The notes under the pieces: model-generated
What the model saw: the letters and a program-made list of their open reading frames with translations, nothing else
Database searches by the model: none
What the model was told of the DNA's origin: nothing
Position numbers and translations under genes: made by a program
Shown: in pieces, positions 46,797 through 59,400 of the stretch
Position numbering within the stretch: the stretch's first letter is position 1
How the letters are laid out: every line of letters begins with the position of its first letter
From: Limanda limanda
Taxonomy: Eukaryota; Chordata; Actinopteri; Pleuronectiformes; Pleuronectidae
Direction of reading: 5' to 3'
Length of the DNA stretch: 64,000 bases
Assembly (NCBI RefSeq): GCF_963576545.1
Contig: NC_083641.1
Coordinates: forward strand, 22,078,023-22,142,022

Positions 46797-49700
46797 ATGG
46801 AGCCCAGCAGCCAGGGATCCGGTTTCCCCAGCGGGACACAACGCGTCATGAGGCGGATCCGCACCTGGTTCCCGGTCGGTGTCAGGACCGAAGTCAAAGA
46901 GCTGTGTAAACTGGCCGGACCAGTGGTGAGTCCTTTACTCTCATTTACAGTCACTGTCGAATCAAATCAATAATAATAATTATAATAATAGCAACAATAA
47001 TAATAAATAATTAAGATTCCAGCTAATTTCCTATAATTTTGACTTTATTCACATCAGACACATAATACCTGGCTAATGTATTTCATTTATTTCCATGTAA
47101 CTTTATCACATGATCACATTTAATTGTGTTTTTCTATATCAATTTTATTTATATAGCACATTTAAAAAAACTTGGTTGACCAAAGTGCTTCACAAGTGTA
47201 AAGGTACAACAAGAGGACAGTAGCATGCAGTACATCATAGTGCAAGTAGTAAAGATAAAATAGAGGTAAAATGATTAAAATAAGAGAATAAAATGTAAGA
47301 TTTACTGTAAGATGGTTAAACTTATAGTTAAATATATACAAAAAACAGACATGTTTCATATTTAAGGTTCACTTTATTGAATCAGATCCCTCTCTAGTTA
47401 TTTTATGTATTCACATGATATGTGACCCTTTACATTGAACTTGTGTGATAAAGTATGTCTGTTTGTATATTTCATATAGTCATATCTTTTTTGTTGAGTG
47501 CAGACTCTGTCCCAGCTCATGGTGTTTATGGTGAGTTTTGTCAGCACCATCTTCTGTGGTCATCTGGGGAGGACCGAGCTGGCAGGAGTGTCTTTGGCCA
47601 TCGCAGTAAGTACAATACATAACGTGTAATAATGTTCTCACCTGGACTGGGCGATAAAATTCTAACATTTATTATCTTACTGTTTATCAAGCACAAATCA
47701 GTCTTTAAAGGTTCAGTGAAAAGAATGTAGTGACATGTAGTGGTGAAGTTGCATATTTCAGTTGAACCCCCCTCACCTCACCCTCCCCTTCAAACATGAA
47801 AGAGAACCTGTGGCAGCCTTCAGTTGTCATAAAGACTCAAAATATTTAGTTTGTCAAACTTAGACTGTAAAAAACACACTCACTAGGATTATTTCATATT
47901 CAATTTCTGCCATTAGATCCCTTTCACCTAAATCTTACACACTGAACATCAATAATAAGAAATAATTGATGTGACATTTATTTTGATAATTATCGATATC
48001 AACTTTTTTTTAATCTCAATAACATTTTCTCACGGTGAAAGTTCAACCAGCAGAGCAACAGAATACAACCAACCTCTGTTTGTGTTCTCCAGGTTATCAA
48101 TGTGACAGGTATATCCATCGGGATTGGTATGTCATCGGCATGTGACACACTCATTTCTCAGGTATGACTCTGACAATCGGACACATATTTATTCTTAAGT
48201 ATTGTCACTAGTCTTTAATTTAAGAAATTGATTAAAATAATAATAAAAAAAGGTAATAATAACTTCCTCCTCTCTGGGTTTAGACCTTTGGGAGTCACAA
48301 CCTCCTGAGAGTCGGGGTCATCCTGCAGCGGGCCATCCTCATTTTGATTCTGACGTGTTTCCCCTGCTGGGCGGTCCTCATCAACACGGAGCTCATTCTG
48401 TTGGCGGTCAGACAGAAAGCGGAGGTGGCCAGGTCAGAGAGTCTCAGAGTACAGTGCCTTCCCCACTGCTCCTTATTTCTAGTGGATTTTGATGGATTCT
48501 CTGTCTCTCTAGGTTGGCTCAGCTGTACGTCAACATTTTCATGCCAGCACTTCCTGTAAGTGTGTCTTATTATGTTCATACTCGTTTTACTTGAAAAAGA
48601 TTGATTAACATACATGTAAATGTGACCTGACGACCAATGTTAAATATTTAAAATGTGTTCCCAACTCTGAACTAACCGGTTTCCCAATGACAAACATAAC
48701 AAAGCTCTGTTTTTCTGAGATAACTATCTCGGAAAGTCCCAGATAGTTATCTCCTTTTTTTAAGTGAAAGCAATACGCTTCGGTAGCTTCAAGATCTTAG
48801 CGCCATGATCTCAACATGATAACCGTTGACCTATTTAAACTTGTCTGTCTCCATTCTTGATGTTAGCTGTTGTTCTATTTCTTGTTCTTTACTCAGGTCT
48901 CTCTCAGTTGCATTACTGAGAGGGGGGGCATGACTCATGGTTCAATTTGGTGCAGCCTGATTGAATTGAAAGGGACGGTTGGGCCTTGGTGGAGATATGT
49001 GCTTTAGTTAGTTTTATAATGCGTTCGTCTATTGATTTCCTATTAATTTCGAATATGTTTATTGTTTTCTATTTCCAGGCTACATTTATGTTTGAATTGC
49101 AGACCAAATATCTACAAAACCAGGTAAGTCTGATATTATTCAAAATTAAATAACTTCTTTATGAACTTGTCTGAGTCTCAGTCATTTGCTTGACTCTATG
49201 AAGGAGGCCTCAGAGTCTATGATATGAAATATAGAGGAGGAACTCTATTAGTCAGCCCTCTATTCATTTGGCCATAGTGTGGCGCTGCAGGCAGCATACT
49301 GATGTGACATTAGAGATTAATACTTTCTCAATTCAGTTGGTAATGAGCTCGGGGCTGCCTGAACGTTTCCATGTCAGTGACCATGAAATAAATGTGTAGA
49401 AAACCACAAGCCTCCTTTTGGAGCACGTGTTTGACCGGTTTTGTGTTTTCTGATTCTGTTAATGGAGCTGTTGTTTAGTAGATTCTACCTCACTATCTCA
49501 CAACAACGTTCTATTTAATATTTTTAAAAAATGGTTCAGCCCTCATTGTGCGACTAATATGTGGGGTTCTTCCTTCAGGGCATCATATGGCCACAGGTCA
49601 TCACAGGCTTCGTGGTCAATCTCTTCAACGCTCTCATTAACTACATCGTTCTCAACTTATTCAATATGGGAGTAGAGTGAGTAGCTGTCCTTGAACATGA

Positions 49701-52700
49701 CTCATTCACTATCATCAGCGCTGGAAGCATCACATGACGAGGATCTAACTATGAAATACTCTTTTTACAGCGGCTCTGCTTTAGCCAACACTCTCTCCCA
49801 GTTCCTCATGGCCGGACTTCTCTTTGCTTACATCATCTGGCAAGGTCTTCACAAGGCCACCTGGTCAGGTAGGAGATCCTGCATAAAACGAGACTCCAGT
49901 GGTTTCCCTCAGCATGTGTTATAATGACTCATTAAACTTATTAGAGAGTTTTAATAAAAATATTTAGAGCTGTAGTAACAAGTCTGTAGTTATTGGAGAC
50001 CAGAAAACAAACCCCAAGCTTTTCTGTGCTTCTTTGACAGTTTAAAAAAAATATATATATAATAATAATAAAAAAAATACTATGTTGATACGAAATATCA
50101 AAAACACACCATGGTGAAAGTTTAGTGTGGTTCTTTAACTTGGAGGAAACAACTCTAAAATGTGTTGACCCCGAAGGCATGAACCAAGTCGTCTGACCTG
50201 AATTAGTTTTTTTTTGTTTGCTTTTCAATTCCTGATTTTCCAGTATTTATTTTAAATGCTGTTGTATTATAGTAGATTTGAAATCATCAGCCTGAACATA
50301 GAAAGAACAATGTGATACAAAATAGGGTTGTTGTCCCCAGAAATGACACAAAGACTTTATTTTTCATATTCTAATTGTTTCATGACAGTTATTCCACCAT
50401 ATTGTTCGAAGTAAAGATAGTTCACCTTGTAAAGATACAGACAGACCAACAGATTGATGATTCCAGTTACTAATTGATTCCCTGTTGGACTACACAGGCT
50501 GGTCCAAACAGTGCCTGCTGGACTGGAGCTCGTACATCCACTTGGCCGTGCCCGGCATGATCATGTTGTGCGTGGAGTGGTGGACGTATGAGATCGGAAG
50601 TTTACTGGCAGGTACTGATCCCGGATCACATTGTTATTTTCCAATCACCTGAAGTGAATGAAGTGAAGTGGGTCTGAAATCTAACAGCAGCTTGTCGTCG
50701 ACAGGTCTGATCAGTGAGGTGGAACTCGGCGCTCAGTCGGTCGTGTATGAGCTGGCAAATGTTGCATACATGGTGATTAATAATGAACATGCATCAAATT
50801 GCTCTTGTGTATTCATGCAGTGCAACTTCCTATTAATCTGCTTTTTATTTTTGTTTTTAGTTCCCATTTGGTTTTAGTGTAGCAGGCAGTGTAAGAGTGG
50901 GACAAGCTTTGGGAGCCGGACAAACCGAGCAGGCCAAGCTGTCTGCCAAGATGACAGTTATCTGTGCAGGTCAGTTAACACTAATCCTATTTACTTATAT
51001 CCAGTTAAATGTGTGTTTGAAGTTGAGATGCCACCTAAATTCTTGTTATATAATTCTATTTGAATAACAAATCTTTACAATTTCAATAGGGCCTCTCACC
51101 ATTCGGTGCTCGGGCCCTAATGATGCAACTGGTGGATAATTGAGTCTGTTACTCTGCACCACAGCGTCAGTGTCTGTGTGTTTGGCGATTCTCATCGGGA
51201 CTCTGAAGAATCATATCTCATATATTTTTACATTTGATGAGTGAGTACGTTTTTGTCATAAAATATAATTAGTCACACAAGCACATGAAATGTGAAGTAA
51301 GAGGGAGATAACATGAGGGTTAAATGACCTTTCCCCAGTCTGTGAGTCATTGCCTGGACAGAAAAATGTGAGCTTATTTCCATATTCTGTTACATATTAA
51401 CTTGAGGAGAATGTTTCTGACAAATGGCCTCGTGCTCGGCAGCATCACTTGCCCATAATGGCAATGAAAGTAAATCTTAAGATATTATGGAACTGCACCA
51501 TGTTCACAAATAAAACACACAAACTCTTCCTTCACAGTCAGACACTAGATTTCCAACGTTTTCTTTTTTTTAACAACAGACAAATCAGGGAAAGAGTCGC
51601 TGATGTCATATCCTTCTACGCTCCATTCGTTCTCCTGGATGCAATTTCAGTAAGTTTACATCTTCCATTACGTCAGGATCTTGACAAACACACCGGCGTG
51701 TTTGGCAAGTCTAACCGCTTGTATGTGTGTGTTTTTTGTGACTAGGCTGCCGTGGATGGCGTTATACAAGGAGCCGGTAAACAGAGAGTTGGGGCTATTT
51801 GCAACTTTATCGGGTTTTATGGCATTGGTTTCCCGATCGGCGTGCCACTGATGTTTGCAGCCAAATTAGGAATCAAGGGTAAGATTAAAGCAGAGAGGTT
51901 GTTTAGCCTTCTGCTGCTTTGTAAAACATCGTTGACTGGTGCTCCTTACAGTTTTTCTTTTTCTTTTAAGTGTGACCTCACCGTGGCATCAACATTTGTT
52001 TGCTATTCTTTTCAAGCCGCTCATTTTTTTTTATAGGTCTGTGGACAGGCTTGTTTATATGTGTGGCCCTGCAATCCGCATTCCTCATTTTCTACCTTAT
52101 AAGAATGAACTGGACTAAAGTGACAGTCGAGGTTAGTATGTAGAGGTAGATTTTTATAAATTATAAAAGCCCCTTACTTCTTTATGAATTAAAGGTGTGT
52201 TTTTTGTGTTTTCCCCTCCAGGCTCAAGTCCGAGCGGGGGTGATTGAGAGCTCCACAGAAACAAGTGAGAGAGATAGTGCAGCAACTTCACCATTTTATA
52301 TCGTTAATGGAAAATATAAGTACTGGAAACAATCAGAAGTCTGTTTAGATGTAATTTCACGTTGTAAAAACTGGTTATTACTATTCTGCTGGAACTATAT
52401 AGTCATTATCATTGTATCTCTGCTGAAGAACACAAATAACAAGATAAATTGACACAAACCCAGTCTTGCTCACTGAAAATAGTAAAAATGCTCAAAGTTT
52501 CAGGCAATGTCCTTAATTTCAGCTTGATAAATTATTGAAATGGTTGATCAACGAAACCAATATTGACTTGGCTCAATCATTTGAGCCATAATTACACAAG
52601 TACAACGTTCAGCAGCTAGCTTGATAGATGCATCACAGATCCCTCAAGGTAAAATTCGCCATAACCACCATTATGGCTGTAATACATATTATATATATAT

Positions 52701-52951
52701 ATATATATAATATAGTCATAATATACCATTTAGTATTGCTGACAAGTGTGAGCATATGCTCTGTATTTGACATTAGCAAGTAAGCTGGCTTAATCATTTA
52801 TAAACAGCTGTTTACTGTACAAATATTAAAAAATATATATCATCTAAAACTGTTTATTTTACATTGTCAATGAACAGTTTCATGCAAATATCAAGTTTTT
52901 CATAAAAAGTGTAACTTTTATGTGTGTGCGTTTGTGTGTGTGTGTGTGTGT

Positions 52952-52988
<37 letters not shown>

Positions 52989-53176
52989 CAGGTCCGCAGT
53001 CAGATGATCAAAGTGACTACAATGACAAAACAGACATAGTGGAGCTGGTTGACATGAAGATGAAGCTGAGTCACCGGGCTGCGGTTCTGCGAAGGGGGAT
53101 GGTTCTGGTCGGCATGCTTTTTATCTTAGCTGCTGGGATCATCGTGAACCTAGTGATCACCAAACTGGTGACATGA
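46797..53176 (+). CDS. slc47a1: Multidrug and toxin extrusion (MATE/SLC47A) transporter, tandem copy 3 (MATE-3)
   Basis: Exons: 46797-46925, 47504-47605, 48093-48161, 48284-48432, 48513-48555, 49079-49123, 49579-49676, 49771-49868, 50498-50611, 50705-50772, 50861-50969, 51165-51240, 51580-51649, 51746-51878, 52037-52131, 52222-52264, 52992-53176 (TGA). Sum 1626 nt, 541 residues, no stops. Each exon has the length of its MATE-1 counterpart. It is a proton-coupled exporter of organic cations, with conserved [23 protein letters not shown] and [11 protein letters not shown]. Differences from MATE-1 include [11 protein letters not shown] in exon 3, FELQTKY in exon 6, an Asp at the exon 7/8 junction and [11 protein letters not shown] in exon 14. 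Only about 60 bp upstream of the ATG match MATE-1; further upstream is transposon sequence, so the promoters differ. It converges on MATE-4. Confidence 0.94.
47703..47947. repeat. MITE in MATE-3 intron 2
   Basis: Paralogue of the MITEs at 19561-19813 and 35380-35623. Confidence 0.6.
52920..52987 (+). repeat. (GT)n tract before MATE-3 exon 17
   Basis: About 68 bp of GT repeat with GCGTTT and GATT interruptions, running into GAGCAG and the last exon. Confidence 0.9.
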
Positions 53177-53397
53177 ACACGAGCAAAGACTGTTGAGTAG
53201 TTGACCAGCTCGGAGCAACGCGTCAGCCGCCAGCTCGGCGTGATGCAGATGTTTGCAGCGCAGGATGTCAGAGCAGGACCGAGGCAGATGTGAAGATGAG
53301 CACAGAGCGGAGCGAACGAAGAAGGCGAAATACTCTCCAAGCGAAAAAGAACGATGAGTCAAACCAAGGAGGGTCTGAGCACCTGTGTGTTTCTAGC

Positions 53398-53403
53398 AAT
53401 AAA
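53398..53403 (+). promoter_or_regulatory. Poly(A) signal of MATE-3
   Basis: AATAAA 222 bp after the stop codon. It is only 29 bp from the stop codon of the convergent MATE-4 gene (53432). Confidence 0.75.
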
Positions 53404-53431
53404 CAGAAACATTCGAGGTGAATTTAAATTC

Positions 53432-56400
53432 TCAAGGTCTGTCTGACTCTTCATTTGGGAGCAACACGGTGGAGAAGATTTGATGGGGAGAGTACGTAGT
53501 ATTGATCCAGTCCGTTGTTTCATTGCTCTTTGAGGATGGGGTCTCTGGTAAGGGCACGAGGAGGTGCACACTCGCTCCCACCGCCAGAAGCCCGACTGCC
53601 GCCAGCACAGTGAGGCCTCGTCTGAGCAGCAGCTGGGTGGTGGAGAGACCACCTCTGTTCTGCTGCGGCCCCACATGGCCCCCGTGTGTCTCACTGCTCC
53701 CGTCACGCCCCCCGGCTCTCGTGTCACCATGCACAGGCTGGAGGGAGAAACAATAATATTCTCCATGACTTAATTATGTGAGATCCTACTGAGACCAAAC
53801 ACTTTTCAGCTACTTACATTGTCATTACTTGTTGTGTTGTCAACCGCTGCGTCTACATCAGCTGTTGCCCTTAACAACGTCATGTGAGTGTTTTTCTGAG
53901 CTCGAATCACCGTCTGAAAGATTAAACCCAGTTTTCAAGTCCTCCTGATCTCACGTGTGTAAAATGTAGAAGAAGCCTCTGCAAGCACAGTGTCTCGGCA
54001 ACTGACTACAATACCAAATTCAGTGTCCTTGCGTTCAGTACCTCCTCGGTAATCTTCTCCCAGTTCAGCTTGAAGATGACAGTGATGTAGAAGGTGGATT
54101 GTAAAATGACACAGACAAGCAGCCCCAGCCAAAACCCTGCAGCGAAAAAGATGGATTAGTCAGTTATATGTACACAGCAGGCTTCATTAAAAAAAGTTTT
54201 TTGTTTCATGCAATTACCCAGAACTCCCAGCTTTGCAACGAACATTAGAGTAACACCAAGTAAAAGGCCTATACAGTAGTATCCAATGAGATTAGCCACA
54301 GCTGGTATCTTCTGTTTGCCCGCGCCCAGGAAGATGCCGGTGCACACACACTAGGATGCAAACAGAAAAAATCTCTGATTATGATGAGCTGTCACTCCGC
54401 TGGCCTCCATATGTTTGGATAAATGAGACTTTTATATTGAACTCAATGGCAACTGCAGAATAAAAACAGTTCTCACCACCAGACCATCGAAGAACTGAAG
54501 GAAACAGTACGCGTTCATCAAGTAGGAGACCAGATTTATGATCTTCCTGGAATCAGGTTTATAATTAACATCTCTTTATCCTGCTAAATCTTTATGTGCA
54601 GCACCAGCACTTGAACAGTCCCAGTAAAGGGAGCGAGGGTTAGTTTGGAGACTCACTCATCAGAGGTGAAGATGAAGCCAATCACGGATTTAGTGGAGAA
54701 AAGCACCAGACCCTCGACCACTGCGATGCTGCCTGAAAGAGAGGAGCTGCGCGATCCGTCAAACAGCGGAGACACAAAATAAAAATAGATTCCAGATGTT
54801 TATTATTATTGTTAAGTGTCATCGTGTGGGAAAAGAAATTGCTGGGAAACTCTTTGGCAGCAGAAATAAGTTGTGAGTAGACAGTTAGTGTTAAAAGACA
54901 GAATAATGTTTACAAGATGAACACACAGATAGGTTAACAGTCTATATTTATAAAAAATAAATGTGCAATAATTATATCAGAATACTCATCTTGAGGACAG
55001 AATAAATAAATATGTAATAACAATGAAATAACAGCTAGAAAAAAAACTGACCTGCAAGAGTGAGGGAAACCTTGCTGGTAAGAATTGCCCTGGCACTGTC
55101 TCCCGCACCGAGAGCGTTACCCACACGGGCACATGCTGCAGCTTGAATACCCAGAGGGCACTATGGATTCAGCATTTTGGTTAGGGCTAGTATGAAAAAG
55201 CATTTTTTCCTTATAGTGCTCATAAAATTTGTATTAATCTGACCGAGGGTGAAAAAAAAAATTTAAGTTCAAATTAGGGCTGGGAAAGTTAATTCACTTT
55301 AATCGAGTACTCATCACTTATTTAACTCAGACAATTATTTTATCTCGCATTAACTCAGGTTTGATTATTTATTGTTTTATTGTGAAAGTCAGGCTTTTAT
55401 TTTGTGAAGTCTGTTGCTGACTGCTGCGGAACCGGAAAAAAGAAAATAATTGGCGGATAAACAACCATGGATAAGGGTACGGAGCTTTTACATGGCCATT
55501 TTCATTTTAAAGTCCTTCCAGACGGCGGAGTCGACAGAACCAAAGTAATTTGTAGCCACTGCCAAGGTGAATTTTCTTATCACCGGAGTACTTCCAGTCT
55601 AAAATATTACCTGAATGCAAAACACACAGTTGATATCAGCAAATCACTCAACGAAACAGCGAGCGGAGCGAGGCTTCGGCAGACTACGTTAGACGCAGGG
55701 AGGAGTATACATTTTTCATAACGAAGAGGATAACATTAATGCCCTGGCAGTGGCATTGAGCTTTAATTTTGTATTTGCTTTGATAACATTGTTAAATTGA
55801 GATTTACACTGAATATTTTATTTAACTGCTACTGTATTAAATGCTGATGTTAAAAGTGTTTGCACAACAAATGTTATGGCACTTTCGTTCATATGGCAGA
55901 ACATTGAAAATAAAATTGCGCTATACACTACTTTTTAATTTATTATTGGATTTTGCGTATACAAATGCGATTAATCGCGATTAATCAGGGAAATCATGCT
56001 ATTAATCGCGATTAAAACTTTTAATCGTTGCCCAGCCCTAGTTCAAATATGAAAACAGTTTTTTAATTTGAGAATTTAGCACTCTATCTGCAGAATCGGT
56101 TGAAGTAGCAGTAGTTACCATGTAGGTTATGAATGACACCATTATCACAACATGTTGCGCTGCCAGCTCATCTTCACCCAGCATTCCTGATCGTCAGAGA
56201 CAAAGAGAATTAAAAAAGTTGTAATCTGTTCCTATGAAACAGAAATTAAAATAAATGGATTACCTGCAAAGAATCCCCCCAGGTCATAAACCCACCACTC
56301 GAAGCACTTCATGAGTGTACTGGGAATGGCCAGTTTCATAAAGGAGCCCCATTCCTGCAGTGATTCCACAGACCAGCCTGCAGGGGGAGAGACACACTCA

Positions 56401-59400
56401 CTTATACAGAGAGAAAACAACCAGTGTTCACTAGCTGATCATGGACTGTTGATAATATGATTACAAGAAGACTTCTTGACACACAAAACACCTAATGACA
56501 TATTCTACTATTAAGATACATGTTTTTATTTGTCCCAAACACATGCACAGACATGCACAAGCACACTCATGCAAGGAGGGAAATTTAACCTCTGCTTTTA
56601 ACCCATCTGGTGCAGGACACACAGAGCAGTGAGCAGCCATGTACGGTGCCCGGGGAGCAGATGTTGGGGGAGTAAGGTGCCTTGCTCAGGGGCACTAGAC
56701 AGGGTAAGGAGAATCCTCTTGGATTTTTGGACAGATCCATCCAGGTTCGTCTTTTTGTTGTTTCTCCATGGAGTCGAACCAGAGACGAACCAGAGACCTT
56801 TTCTGCCCTTAGTCCAATTTTCTGCCACTAGTCCACCGCCTCTCACTTTTCTCATAAATAAATCCTTAAACATTGACACATTTTTCCTTTATTTTACAAA
56901 CTTTTTCTTCTAATCACTGTTGTAAAAATGTTGTTGATATTCTCAGTTCCATGTTGCAGCTATTGCACTTCTGTCCCGGGAGAGGGATCCTCACATGTGG
57001 CTCTCTCTGAGGTTTTTAAGTTCTGTTATAATTATATTCTTGTTAAGGGGTTAAGAACAGATGACGTCATGCCTCCTTAAGCCCTCTGAGACAAATTGTT
57101 ATTTGTGAATATAGGCTAAACAAATAAAGTTGGATAACTCACCTCCCCATGTGTTCACATGCAGCTTCTTCCACCGGATGTAAGCAAACAGAAACACACA
57201 GATGTAAATCTGAGAGAGTGTGTTGGCTGCAGCAGATCCGCTGTAACACACACACACACACACACAGATGCAGTGATGTCAGTGTGTGTAATCATGTTCA
57301 TTCAGATTTAAATAATTTTCTGACGAGTACACCTACCCAACCTCCAGATCCAGCCAGTGAAGAAAGATGTAGTTTGTCAGCACGTTTGCTATGTTTGCCA
57401 GAGCAGCAGCGTACATTTGCGGCAATATTATACCCTGAGTACGCAAACACCAGGCAACGTGATTACTGCCACTTAGAGCTTTCCCATCAATACCGAAATA
57501 AGATGATACAGAATGATCACAGAATTGGTTTAGGACATCAATGCACCTGGTTCTGGAGGTAAGAAACCTGAAGATGATGCAGGAACATTGCCTGCATAGA
57601 AAGATTAATAAAAAGATGGATTTATTTGTTATGCAGAAAAATAATAACTGAAAATGAGTTGGATTGTTGCATAAAGATGAGAGACGAGTCAGGACTCACA
57701 GGTACAGCAGGGAGGAAGGCTGTGATATACAGCTGGGCTATTCTGAAATCAATAGGCTGTATTCAGTTCAGATGAAAGGCAATATACAAACAACATACAG
57801 GCTTCAGCTTTTACAACCTAATTTAGTTCCTTATTGATCAACATCTAATAATGCAACTAATATATATATTTGCAACACATGTCAAGTACAATGCTGTTTG
57901 TACAGCCCATATTCACAAGTCAAGGTTTGCCTCATAGGCCTTAAAACCTCGACATGGGTTCCCTTTTACAAACATAAGAGCAAAAGGCACTTTATATATT
58001 GTAATTAGGGTTGCAAAGCGGCAGAAAGTTTCCGGTAAATTTCCGGAATTTTCCGGAAACTTTCCATGGGAAGTTTAGCTTGAGAATTTGGGGAATTTTG
58101 AAAAAAAAAAAAAAAACGCAAATTAAACGCTGAGCAATAAAAACATCATTAAAAACTCTATTTTAAAGATGTATGGAATGCAGCACACGCTGCACGTTGA
58201 ATTTCAACCCCACTGTGCATTCTTCCATCACATGCACAGATAACTCCCAGCATCCTTCACACTACAGCAGGGCTACTGAGGCCTGCTGTAGAGTGAAGGA
58301 CTAGTCAGGTAAGTTTCGATGATATTACTGGGGAAAATATATGAGCATGCTGATTGAGGATTGTTCATCTGTTCATCTAGCCTATTTCCATTCATTTATC
58401 CATCAATTGTAAAATATGTTTACGGACGATTCCAATTGTTTGGCTAACTATTTATATCTCTGGCATTGCATTAGCGTTTTTTTTACAAACTTTTTTCTCA
58501 TCTTATTCTACAGAACAATGACATGTGCACTCTCATGTGTGGAGACATTTCACCCCATCCAATGTAGAAGGAAAGGCTGTGTACATTTGCAAATACTGTG
58601 CAAAGACCTATGTTAAGAATGACACAACGATGCAGAAGCATATAGTCAACTGCCCAAAGTTTCCACAGGGCTCAAATCAGCCTATGACAAAACTAAATAT
58701 TTGTATTTATGTCTGTATATGACAAGGTAAATACAGTTAGTATAAATTACCCACAACATTTCCAGTTTATTCCCGTTAATTCCCGTATATTCTCGTTTAT
58801 TCCCATTAATTCCCGTATATTCCCATTAATTCCCGTTAATTCCCATGGAAAGTTAAACTTTGAATATTCCCGGAATTTTGCAACCCTAATTGTAATCATT
58901 CAAATACATGAGAGGAATTCAAACTGCTATTAAATTGAGATGTCAATGGGTCAATATTTGTAATACAGACTGAACCAAAATGATTCAGTCAATCTGTGAT
59001 TTGAATACAGAGATACAGAGATGTTTGTTAAAGTCCAGTGGATGATGTCTCAATTTCTAACCTGGCCACCTCCGGGTCCTGGCCCACACATAACAGGATG
59101 GGCTGGGCGTTGAGCAGCAGACCCCAGCAGGGCAGACAGAACAGCAGCAGGATGATGATGCCCCGCTGAAGGATCACCCCCACCCGCAGCAGGTTCTTTC
59201 CACCAAATGTCTGCACAAGATATTTACATTTTAAAGGAGGGGAGTCAGGGGTCGGTGGAAAAAACAAAACAAAAAACAAACAAACAGGGAATTCTCTAAA
59301 TGGATTTCCAGACCTGAGAGACCAATGTATCACATGTCAAGCCCAGTCCATATCCTGTTGCTACAGAGGTGATATTAATAGTCTGAAAATGACAATGAAA

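Noticed and set aside
53502..53773. Plus-strand open frames opposite the MATE-4 last exon
   Set aside because: They are antisense shadows of a coding exon whose minus-strand frame has clear MATE features.
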